NCBI GenBank assembly: GCA_001939145.1
Contig: LSRX01000361.1
Coordinates: 96,799 to 160,798 of the forward strand
Origin: Symbiodinium microadriaticum
Taxonomy: Eukaryota > Sar > Dinophyceae > Suessiales > Symbiodiniaceae
Reading direction: 5' to 3'
Length of the DNA: 64,000 nucleotides
In this document: positions 46,203 through 57,900 of the stretch, piece after piece
How the letters are laid out: each line of letters begins with the position of its first letter
Numbering within the stretch: position 1 is the first letter of the stretch
Translations under genes and position numbers: made by a program
Notes under the pieces: generated by a model
Database searches by the model: none
Told to the model about the DNA's origin: nothing
The model's input: only the letters and a program-made list of their open reading frames with translations

Positions 46203-46298
<96 letters not shown>
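46015..46298. repeat. CTC / CAT trinucleotide tract then (CT)n
   Basis: CTCCTC, then CATCAC/CATCAT for about 200 bp, then about 17 CT dinucleotides. It gives spurious poly-Met, poly-His and poly-Ile frames. Confidence 0.95.
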
Positions 46299-46299
<1 letters not shown>

Positions 46300-46782
46300 G
46301 CTCTCTGCTCGCCACGGCCGCGTGGGCCGTGTTACGTCCGGTCAGTCAGGAGCTAAAATCCTATGCCTTGGGCATGGGAATGCCGACCCGTGGGTCCAGC
46401 GCATTCATCGGGATAACGAATTATCACCGATTCGTTAACAAGAAAAGTGATGGAAGTATACATGACACACGGAGGCTACAGTATGTACAACTCCAGGCAG
46501 GTTTAGCCTTGATGAGCTGCTATCGCCTGTCCTCTCAATCAATCAGGGGGCGGACCTGAGTATGCACGGAGCCGAGAGGCTACCAGTACTGCAAAAGTCA
46601 ACATGACGCTCGCAACCCGGGCGGGCATGCCTGTTTGGCTCGACTGAATCACAACAAGGCATTTTGTTGCCGCAGAGCCATAGCTGCGATGAAGCTGTCA
46701 GTGAGAGCGTTACTTTAGACTTATTGGGAACCCCAGGCGGGTCACGAATACCTTATCGGAAACACTAAGCAGTTGGAAATAA

Positions 46783-46962
46783 GCATCATCATCATCATCA
46801 TCACCATGGTCGTCGTCAGAAGCATGAGCATCTTTCATGATCGTGGTCATGGTCATGATCATGGCCATGACGTTCATCATCATCATCATCAGCACAACCA
46901 TCACGTCTATCATCATCTTCATCACTACCACCATCATCATCGTCGTCCTCATCCTCACCAGT
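46783..46962. repeat. CAT repeats with CATGATC palindromes
   Basis: CATCAT runs flank a stretch of overlapping palindromes (GGTCATGATCATGGCCATGA) at about 46850-46870. Confidence 0.9.
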
Positions 46963-47978
46963 GTGGTGAGCAGAAGCGGCGACGTTAGCATTGTACAGTC
47001 GTCGAACTGGCTGAGAGGATTTGCTGTCTCTCTTTCGGCACCCACGTACCGGAAAGCCTACACGCTCAAACCCTACTGTAAACCCCAATCGCTAACCTTA
47101 CGACATCCTTCCACCGCGCCTGAAAGTCGTCCTCCACGCCACGGAGCTTGAGTGGTTTCATCTTGAATTAGCAAAACCTGTGTGTAGGATCTGATTACAA
47201 GCTCTGACATAGAGTTTGTCGGGGCGGAAGGAAAGTAGGTCATGTAGGTCGTAATGGTTTAATTCGTAGGGCTTGAGGCTGCGGCTAAGATTTGCGAAAA
47301 ACGGTTCGGTGTTCAGGTTAAGCCTGGCGGGGTTCAAAAGAATGAATGGGGGTTCAGTTGGCGGGTTCCGCGAGGGGTTTCAGGAATAGCTTGTAGGATT
47401 CAGGGATTCGTGTTTGGTGGTTACATTTTCTTCATCCCAAAACTCCTTAACCCTTAACCCTAACTTCCAAAAGCCCATGACAACTGACAGTCTGGAGGAA
47501 CGATGCGGCAGGAGACCTCCGGACCTTGAAGTCAGCGACTGCCATGGCCTTAGTTCCCAAGGCATGATGGATTCCAGGGTTGTTAGAGAGAGAATCTAGG
47601 AGTCATTACCCTGAACCCTCACCTAAACTTAGGTTCAGGCTTGAGGGTTAAGTCGTATTGCGTGCCATTTGTGGCTAAGACTCCAAAAGACCACACAAAC
47701 AAGCGGAAATGTTCGGTGTAAAGGGGAGCCTAGATCGTGAGGTTCTCAGACACATGCGCCAAATATCCCCAACCCCATGTCACTTGGACCCAAACTTGAG
47801 TTGCACATCCAGAATCCTCGCGTTTACGCCCTGCAGGGCGGAAAGGAGGCCCTGTAAACATGACTAATTCTGGACGCCAAGCCGAAAACGTATTAAAATA
47901 TCCAAAATTTACGCCGTACACGTCCTGAAGCACTGCGCTGAGGGCCTCCGCTCGATTTCCGAATCCTGGATTTTTGAG

Positions 47979-48038
47979 GTGGCCATCAGCAAGCTCGGCC
48001 GAGAACAACGATGGCAGGAAGCCCTCAGCACCTTCGAG
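47979..48038 (+). CDS. PPR exon 1 (of those found)
   Basis: The frame reads [20 protein letters not shown] after acceptor ttgag, the second half of one PPR motif followed by the helix W-x-x-A-L. The donor is GC (gcacgc), phase 0. Confidence 0.82.
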
Positions 48039-48916
48039 GCACGCCCACAGTCCTGGGCTTGGGTGTGTTTGAATTCCGGTTTAGGGTTTAGGGTTTGGGC
48101 TTAAGGGTTTAGGGGTTTAGGGTAGTTTAGGGTTTAGGGGTGGAAATTCTTGATACTAGCTTGGTGTTCCGGGCCTGGGGGGGTTTTGAGGTTTCCTTGC
48201 TTTGAGTGGGTTTCGGGCTTGAGCATGTTTAGATTTAGGGTTCACACCTTTCAGACTTTACACGGTTTTAGGGGTTGAAAGATTGGGCTACGAGGCTTTT
48301 TGAGTTTGCAGGTAGTTTCATGGGAACCAGAGCATCCGCGACCATGGGAGGCCCGAAGCACTAAACCCTAAACCCTGAACCCTAAACTCCAAACTCTGAA
48401 CCCTAGTGTCGGGTCCTGATTGGCGTGGGGGGGGGAGGGGGGATGGGACCCCTTCCCCCCGCCCGCCCCCATCCCCCAAACCGGAGCGGGGGGGTGTGCC
48501 CAATTGGGATTTGTTTTGAGGCTTGGTAGTAAGTAGTAGAGTCGTCGGGCCACTATTGGCCTGGACTCTTCAAGGCTAGGGAGGCAAATCCTTCTCTCTT
48601 GGGCCTTCTGCGAGACTCTAAACCGCAAACCCGAATCCTCTACCCCCTTGGAGGACCGATGATCCGGGGATCAGAATAGGAAAACACTTTGCATACTTGG
48701 GGGCCCGGCAAAACGAACGGGGGGGATCAGAATAAACCAAACTTTGCATAATTGGGTTCCAGCACACTCATCAGGATCTTACATCAAACCCTAAACCCTG
48801 AACCCTAAACTTAAAACCCTCTGAGGGCCTCAAAGTTGTGAAGCTGGAGCCCGACACCATTCTCCGGAATGCAGCTGCTAGGCACAGATGGGTAATTAGG
48901 GTAATGGTATATATTA

Positions 48917-48948
<32 letters not shown>

Positions 48949-51900
48949 AATAAGTATATATATATATAGGTATATATATATATAGGTATATATGTATATA
49001 TATATATGTGTGTGTGCATATATATATATATATTATATGGATAGAGAGACCTGCTGCTGAATGAATATATATATATATATATATATATTTATTTATTCCC
49101 CAAACAGCGAAGTATTGGGGTTCTCAATTTATGCAAAGAAAGGGATAGTGTGACGCGCCTCACCGGGGACTAGCCGGATTTGTCTCCCTTCATAATCTCA
49201 ATTTAACCTGTTGTCTCTTCTCTGTCTGAGTCTGGGAGCCGGATGCTGTGACACGCCTCGCCGGGGACTAGCCGGATTTGTCTCCCTTCATAATCTCAAT
49301 TTAAACTGTTGTCTCCGCTGTTGTCTCCGCTCTGTCTGAGTCTGGGAGCCGGATGCTGTGACACGCCTCGCCGGGGACTAGCCGGATTTGTCTCCCTTCA
49401 TAATCTCAATTTAAACTGTTGTCTCCGCTGTTGTCTCCGCTCTGTCTGAGTCTGGGAGCCGGATGCTGTGACACGCCTCGCCGGGGACTAGCCGGATTTG
49501 TCTCCCTTCATAATCTCAATTTAAACTGTTGTCTCCGCTGTTGTCTCCGCTCTGTCTGAGTCTGGGAGCCGGATGCTGTGACACGCCTCGCCGGGGACTA
49601 GCCGGATTTGTCTCCCTTCATAATCTCAATTTAAACTGTTGTCTCCGCTGTTGTCTCCGCTCTGTCTGAGTCTGGGAGCCGGATGCTGTGACACGCCTCG
49701 CCGGGGACTAGCCGGATTTGTCTCCCTTCATAATCTCAATTTAAACTGTTGTCTCCGCTGTTGTCTCCGCTCTGTCTGAGTCTGGGAGCCGGATGCTGTG
49801 ACACGCCTCGCCGGGGACTAGCCGGATTTGTCTCCCTTCATAATCTCAATTTAAACTGTTGTCTCCGCTGTTGTCTCCGCTCTGTCTGAGTCTGGGAGCC
49901 GGATGCTGTGACACGCCTCGCCGGGGACTAGCCGGATTTGTCTCCCTTCATAATCTCAATTTAAACTGTTGTCTCCGCTGTTGTCTCCGCTCTGTCTGAG
50001 TCTGGGAGCCGGATGCTGTGACACGCCTCGCCGGGGACTAGCCGGATTTGTCTCCCTTCATAATCTCAATTTAAACTGTTGTCTCCGCTGTTGTCTCCGC
50101 TCTGTCTGAGTCTGGGAGCCGGATGCTGTGACACGCCTCGCCGGGGGTAGCCGGATTTGTTTCCCTTCATAATCTCATTTTATACTGTTGTTCGTTATCT
50201 GCTCTTGTCTCCATGTGTTTTTTCTGCTGTTTGATCCTGGGGCGGGACTATGTGATGGGATTCGGAAGGTTCCTCACGATTGACTTGTCCTTATCTCGTC
50301 TCGTGTTTCTTGCATGGTGTCTGCATCTACTGGAAGAGATAAAGGCGGTGACGTGGCCTTCGGGGTGGGACGGTGAAACCCCACGCGCAAGTTCTCCTGG
50401 CACACCCTACGTCCTTTGAAAGCGAGAGCTTGGTTCCAGGCCCTAAACCCCTAACCCTGGACCTTAACCTTAAATCCTAAACTGTTGTCTCCGTCCTGTA
50501 CAAAAGTGTTGTCGTTTCGAGTTTGCTGTCTTGTTCGAAATTCACGCCACATCTTGATTGGTTTATTGCTGTTTGGGGTCTTCGCTGGTGTAATTTGTAT
50601 ATGTATATATATACATATTTATAGGAAGACCTGCTGAATGAATATGTATGTATATATATATATATGTATACATATATCTATGTACATACATATATATATA
50701 TATACACATACACATATCTATGTACATTCATTATTATTCATCGTGTATTGTAATGTAAATATTTTATTGATAATTGTGCAAGGCTTCTATAGTACAGACA
50801 AGCTGAAGCTGCTAGGCAAAGATAAGTTTAGAGTTGGGGCTCGGGGTTTGGGCTGCGGAGTTTGGCGTTTGGGGTTAAGTTGTTGGGGGTTCAGGGCTTG
50901 GGGTTTAGGGTTAGGGTCCCCAGAGTCCATGACTTCGGGCTTCTAAGAGGGTTTGGGGTTTCTGATTAAGGGAATTTAGGATGGACGGTTGGAGAGAGCA
51001 GGGAATGTAGGATCCAATGTACGCCTTCTGGGGCTTCTCTTTCTGGGTTTCTTTGAGAGATCTCTAGGGGTTCTAGAAGCTTTGGTGTTTGGTACCGGAA
51101 ATTTCAAGGTTACCGATCATGGTCAACAACGAGTCTCGTGTTACCCAGGAGGCTGCATGGACCATTTGCAAGAAGCCTCTACCAGAGTGTACCACCCTGC
51201 TGTCTTGTAAACGCCAAAGCCTCATACCCTAAAATCTACGAGCCCTAAAGCCCTACGGGCCCTAAAGCCCTATGAGCGCCAAAGCCCTATAAGCCTTAAA
51301 ACGATGCTTAAAACCTTTGAACAATCCCTACTCCAGAACCTCATGAACCAGGAAGTTCCTAAAGTCTCACCCAACGTTCAACAGAGAAGCACCGTTCCCG
51401 CCAAGGTCCTATCGGCTGCCGAGAAGGCTGGGCTTAGGGCTTGGAGTTCTGGGTTTTCGGGTTTTGCGGGTTTTTACGGTGCAGCATTGCTGAAGAAAGC
51501 GCGCATTGAAATCTAAGCACTTCTGAATCAGAAGCCTATGAATCCCAGTAAAGCCCGTATAAAACCTTTTCAAGCCCCTGACCGCCAGCCAAAAAGATTT
51601 ACTCCTAAATGCTAAACCCTAATTAGTCCCTCAACCCTGAGCCCGCGAAGCTTCAATTCAAAACCCAAAGCCCTGAATGGAGGCCTCGAAGTGGATACAG
51701 GTCTTGGAGCTCTTCCGATCTGACGTGGCCTCGGGTTGGAGTGGTTTGAGCGTTTCCGATTTCTCGCTGTTTTGGGCTTCCTTTCGGAGGTAGGATTCTC
51801 CAACTTCCAGGGTTTAGAGCCTTCGGGCTTTAGGGCTGCGGGTCTTTAGAGGGATCAGGATTTCAAGATCGAGTGCTGCAGGGTTAGAAGGCCTCTTCAA

Positions 51901-54900
51901 GTTTTCGGGTTGAGATTTTGAGATTTGTGCTTCAGGGTTGTAGAGTCGAGAACTTTAGGTAAGCGTTAGGGCCGGGATATACGTGTGAGTGAGAGCTTCC
52001 GTAGCATCCAGTGTTTTTATTAGGATTTTCAGTTGAGAGGTAGTGTTGTGGTGAAGGGAGATGGACGCATTAGGCTCCTGGCCAGCTTCTGTGCTTAACA
52101 GCATTTCTTTGGAGGATGGACACTTGCAAGACTCTTGAAGGATCTCCAGTTGGAAGCCATGTGCGGCCGGTCTACATCATGCACATGTTCATACACAACT
52201 ATCGGTTTCACTCCCGATTGGCAGCATTCTGGGACGCGGTCCGTTGAAAAACCTCAACCCCGGCCCCAACCCCGAAACCCCAAGCCCTAAACGCGTCAAG
52301 CGAAAAGGGTCAGGACCCAGAAAGGGCCTCTAGACATTGTCGAAAGTACTTAAGCGGTTTGGGGTTTAGGCTTGCGAAATTTGAGCATTTTCAAGTTGAA
52401 AGAGCCTCCGACGTCAAAGCCGTGCAAGTCCGGATCCCGGATGCTTCTTTAGATCCACATACTCTCGACATGAATAAGCCAGAAGCACACTCACTCACGT
52501 GCACATGGGCCGTGGTCAAACAGCTTATTCGGTTTAGGGTTGCTTGATGCATTTCTGACATGTGCACTCAGGACACGCTATCTGGAACCCTGTTCCCCTT
52601 TTTGTGCTTTTTGGGGTCCCCCGTGCAAACCGAACACTGACAAAGCGGGAGTTGTTTTGCCTTGAGTGTTTGCCTCGCACGCTCCGAGGCATTGCTTCCT
52701 TCTGCGCTCTTCTCGTGTTCCGTGCTTTCCGTCCGGTTTCCGAAGCATATTTGGGATTCGTGGTTGAAGGGGTTCAGGGTTTATGGTGCGCTGTGAGGTT
52801 CAGGTCCTAGGGCTCGGTACTCCACGAGTTTCTGGTTCAGGGTTTAAGCGCAAGGCTCAAACACCCAAGCCCTGAGCCTGCCTAGGGCAGAAACGATGGC
52901 TACCCTGCAGATGCTTACACCTTTACCTGCTGCAGCAACCTCAGATGCTCGACTGTTGTGTATAAAGTTGGGGGTGCTGGGATGGGGATTTCAAAGGATT
53001 CCCGCTCGATCTATGTGATGCCGTTTCTGGCTTCTGTGGACATGGGTGCCCACATCAACCAGACCCGCCCCGCAACCGCGAAGCCCTCCCTTCCAGACAT
53101 GCTGAGACCAGGGTGTTTCTCAATGCGTACCAAGCCCCTCCTTCCTGAGTACCAGGAGTATTTCTATAACTTGGCTGACGTTGGAATTTGATTCAGCTCC
53201 GCTGACTCATCGGGCTTTGCCGACCCTCGCACACCTACACAGCGAGAGCCCTCAAACCCAAAGCAAAGCCCCAAGCTGAACAACCCTTACACCCCAAACC
53301 CCCCAAAGCCAAAACTCCTGAAGCCTAAACCCCTAAACCCCTAAGCCCCTAAGCCCAAACGACCTAAACCCTGAACCCTGATCTCCTGAGTTCTTGAACT
53401 CCTGCACTCTACACTCCTAAACCGGTAGACCGCCCCTCTAGCTCCGATTCCCCATAACCAAGACTTCTGAAGCCAAGGCTCGTAAGCTGGGAACCCTTGA
53501 GCCCCTAGTTTAGTGTTTAGGGGCCTCGGGTTTACTCGCTCTAAAACCCCCAAAGGCAAGACCTCTACGGATCTACTCTACTAAGCTCCTCTTTAGGCCC
53601 CCCTGTGAATCCGTTCTGGATCCATTCTAGAGCCAGTGCAGAGCCCTTGCATCGAAACTTGTATTGGGACCTCTTGAAACCCTTGCAGAAATCCTAGAGA
53701 ACTCCTAAAGCAAATTTTTCAAAAGCCCGGAGGGCCCTGGTAATAGGAAACTCTCATAGAAACTCTAGAGGCCTTCTCGAACTCTCATACGAACTCTCAT
53801 AGAACCCCTCAAAATCCTAAAGAGCCCCCCCCACGCAACTTTCAGAGATTGACGATACCCACTCGGCAAGGTCTCGGCGCACTGGGAAAAGCCTCGAGCC
53901 GGGGGCCTTGGAGCGTTTGTTTTTGAGGTGTCAGTCTTTCTTTCTGTCTTTCTTTAGGATCTACCTCGAAATAAATGCAATCAACTTAGAGCGTCTTCGC
54001 CGTTTCTGAATGCAGTTTTTAGTTAGGAAAGGGTTCAGGGTGGGGCCAGGCGTGTACGGCTCATGGGTTTGGGCACAAGAGCCTGGATGCCACCTCCCCA
54101 CAGCAGAATAAATGGGTCTGAAGAAGTAAACACGGGCGTTAGGATATGTTCTAGTGCTATTGCATATCATTAGTCTGGGAATACTGCTGCTATTCATTCA
54201 GGCCCGGAACGTTTCTCTCTCGCCTAACGCCAAAACCCTGCAAGGCCTTTTCTAGTACTATTACGTAGGGAGGAGGCGGAAGTTGTCCCAACCCTAACCA
54301 CCCTCCCCTCGCCCCACATACCGGCACCACCCACCACCCGCCCCCCTTGACCCCACTGCCAGGGATCCTCGGTCCTTGTGCGCACGTGTCATGAGGGTCT
54401 TGCTGTGCTCAAGGATGGGAGGCAGCTCTGCAGCTGTTTGCGGAGATGAGGCCGATCGATCTGCCAATGCACCGGAGGGAGGAGAAAGGCTTAAAGCTTT
54501 TGTATATCATAGTCTACACAGGATTTCAGAGATACGTAGTGGCACTTTAAAGGAGCAGTATATAACCCTGCTTCCTTCCAGATTGTTAAGTTTGGAGTCT
54601 CGAGGTCACAGTGGTAGTGCGCAGGTGTATGCTAAAGAATCAATCTAAACCATGGTCGGGATGCCTTCGTAGCGAGCTCGCTGGAGTAGATGCACTGGTC
54701 CAAGATCGCCCTGGTCAGTTCGCATGAAACCGAAGCTGAAGAATCGAAGTCCTACTAAACGAAACTTACTGAACACCGAAACGTGAAAGACTGAGCCCTG
54801 CAGCCCCACAGAGATTTAAAACCCAACCCGCGAGTTTCCGTTTCTTGGAGGATCCATGTAACCTGAGCTTTATAAACCCTATCCGTATTTCGAGAACACA

Positions 54901-57900
54901 AGAGAACTGTCCATAAAGGTTCCCCGAGTCGCGCCTCGTCCCAAAAATCACCATAGAAGTAAAGCAATACAGTATCAAAAGCATTATCGAGTATAATGTA
55001 AGATGTAGCCTGATATAGTTTAGTACAACAGAATCTAAGCACCATTTCCGTGCCTCAATGTTTCCGCCCCTGCGCATTTCAGGCACGGTGGCCCGGCACC
55101 CAGCGTTGTCACCTGCAACGCGGCCTTGGCTGCTTTGGGCAAAGGCCAACGCTGGGCCCTTCGGCGAAGTTGTTTGTTGAAGTTTTGGGGTTTAGGGCTT
55201 TGGGGACGACCTTTATTTCCTGCGAGCTCGCGGGGTATTTATGGAGTTTTTGGGATTTAGGGCTTAGGGCCTATAATCGCTTTCAAAGGGCTCGTATTTG
55301 TTGTTCGGGTTTCATAGGCCTTAGGACCTGCTGTGGTCTGAAGTTTACGGGTTGGTTTCCCGGTTTGGAGGTCTTCGGGCTTGTGGTTCAAGATTTATCG
55401 CTCTCTGCCTGCCTTTGCCTTTTCTGCATGGTTAGAATGGGTTTAGGGTTTAGGGTTCAGTAAACTCAAAACCCTAGGCCATAAACCCCAAAGTTCTCAA
55501 TCTGATAGAGTTGGGTGGTTGGAGTTTCGGCTGTGAGAAGCCTAGCGTCGGACCGGTTCCTTCTGATTTTGGAGTATACGCTCAGTATAGTAACTGTAGT
55601 AACTATAGTGCAGCCTAGGACAGGCCTTTCGGGTTTGAGGAGTTTATTGAGTGACTTTAGGGTGTTCAAGGGTTTCAGGTGCTGGGCTCAGAATTTGAGC
55701 TCGGACAGTTTCTATTACGAAGCCCCTGGCCATAAAGCCCCAGAGGCTAAAATCGATTCAGGTCTAGACATCTTGCGTCGAGGCGGCAATTCGTGCTAAA
55801 GGATTTGCAAGATTAGGTTCAGGGTTTGGGTTCAGGGTTCCGTGGGTAAGGTTTTCGGGTGCGAGTGAGCTCAGCAACAATAGAACCACCATGGAGACTA
55901 GCAACAACACTACTTACGTTGTTACATTACCTAGTCATTACTCATGACTCATCAAAAATTCAGAACTGCAAGAGTAATGATTATGCGGATGATGCCAGCA
56001 GCAGTAGCAATGGCGACAATGGGGTCAATAATAGAGCCGCAGCATCTATGAGTTGGAAGTGGTAGAACTGATAGTAATGGTGTAAGCAACATTCGCAGAG
56101 AAACGGCCGCAGTAGGGGTTACCACCAAACAGCATCAAGGATCTTGGCCTTGGAGGTAAACTGATCTCCGACATGTAAAGCACCACGCTTCACAACATAC
56201 TCGAAGCCCCTCACCCTCAACTTCGGCATAGAATGGCAGATTTGAGTCTGAGCAGCCGCCATGTGCCCTCTTCTAAACTCTATAAACTAGACCAACATAG
56301 AGAGAATGAGCCCAAAATGGGACGCACTTCAGACGACTGTCATTCCGAACGGGGGCTGTTTGGGCAGGAACTGGAGTGCGGACAAGCGGTAGGTTCGAGT
56401 CTTGTACGATTTGGTCTTTTGGGCTCAGGGCGTGGGGTTTTGGGGTCGTAGGTTCAGGATTCGCCTTTGGTTTCGTGTTTTGGGGCTTCTAGGGTTTAAG
56501 GTTTAGGCTTCATGGGAGTTTGGTTGGCGCAAGCAGTTGGCTGAGGACTGGGCAGCAGAGCTTCTCCAACAAATGAGGCAGGCAGCCGTAGCCTAAACCC
56601 CTAAGCCCCAGGCCTTTGGAGCCTGCAGTTCAGGGTTTTGGGTTTGGGTTTTAGAGTTCGGGGCTCAAGAGGCTAACTGTGCTTATCCCAAAATAGCCTT
56701 AGCCCAAATGTGAGGTTTGCCCATTTCTTCGAGAGCTTACTCCCCGAGTCTCCGTCTGATAATAGTATTCCTCAGGGTTATTATAAGTATACTATAAAAG
56801 GGGCCCGATACTCCAACATGCAGCGATCAACGCAGCACCCAAGCCCTAAACCCCGTGCCCAAAGCCTTAAATATTGCCCAAATCGAGAGGTGTACCCAAC
56901 AAACCAATACCCTTTCGCCTCGTTCCCTCCTCAGCATATGTTTGCGACCTCAGAGCCTTATGGCCCATGGCTCGCGGACGGGAAGGTCGACTTGAACCGT
57001 TCAGGAAAGTTTGTCCTTAAGGATTCGGGGGCTCAAGTTGAATTTTGGGTTGTAGGTTTCAGGGGTTCCATCTGAACTTTTCTGTCGCAAGACAAAGCTT
57101 GTCCGATGTGTCGGCGTACGTGTCGCGAAGCATTTCTGAAGGCTCAAGTGCCCCTAAACCCTAAACCCGAAGTCTGGACCCCTAGACCCTGAACCCCGAA
57201 ACCCTAAACCCTAAACCCTAAACCCCTAAACCCTAATCACCCTAATCCCGAAGACCAGACCCTCCCTCCCCCTGCACCTCAAAACCCTCGAAGCCAAACC
57301 GTCAACCCTACAATGTCACAGCCGTACTCAGCCCAAAACCCCAGACCTACAGTTCCTATACTATCGCGCTAGAGTCCGCTTGAAATCATCCAGACCCCAG
57401 TCTGGACCCTTGTAACCCCGTGTGCCAGCCCTAACCCCCTATCAAACCCTATACAAACCGTGAAGCAAATCCCTAAGCCTCACACGGCCGCAATGACACC
57501 CTGCCAAAATGACCCCCAAACCCTAAAGCCCCCATTGCCAAGCCCTAAAGCCCCAAACCCCCCCCAAAACCCGAAAGCCCAAGAGGTCTGGAATGGCCGG
57601 TCTTCCCTCCGCCGACACGGTTTCCTTCAACACGGCCGTCCCTGCGTGCTTTTTTGCTGTTTGTTGGGGGGGGGGGGTAGGGTTTAAGGTAGGCTTTGGG
57701 GTTTTGGGTTTTAGGCTTGGGTTTTTCAGGTTTAGGGGACAACTCAAGGGAGTTCGGAAGCAACAGGACACAGAAGGACAAAGTACTGAAGCCTACACGC
57801 TAAAAGGGAAACTGCCTGAAACGAGTATGTTTAGGGGCTTTGTTTCAGGGTTTCGGAATTAGGCCTTCGGGCCTTTGGGATTGGGTTTGGGCCTTGGTTT

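Larger units (their letters stand above)
43108..47978. other. Low-complexity region between the two genes
   Basis: Contains a trinucleotide tract, CAT/CT tracts and a palindrome-rich tract. The 5' exons of the PPR gene and the 3' UTR of the ABCG gene should lie here but were not recognised. A frame at 44939-45124 reads VNQLDGIEALHPKVSVYVI, faintly like an AAA-ATPase segment; it is too weak to call. Confidence 0.5.
48874..51405 (+). other. PPR intron hosting the 110-bp array
   Basis: Order: AGCTGCTAGGCACAGAT, TA tracts, GACCTGCTG-AATGAATAT, 110-bp array, unique DNA, GACCTGCTGAATGAATAT, TA tracts, AGCTGCTAGGCAAAGAT, unique DNA. The two flanking motifs recur on the same strand but in reversed order around the array. 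Confidence 0.65.

Noticed and set aside
45798-47151. Poly-Met / poly-His / poly-Ile frames
   Set aside because: They come from CAT and CT microsatellites.
47730-48008. 92-codon minus-strand frame
   Set aside because: It overlaps the plus-strand PPR exon, which has clear family motifs and good splice sites.
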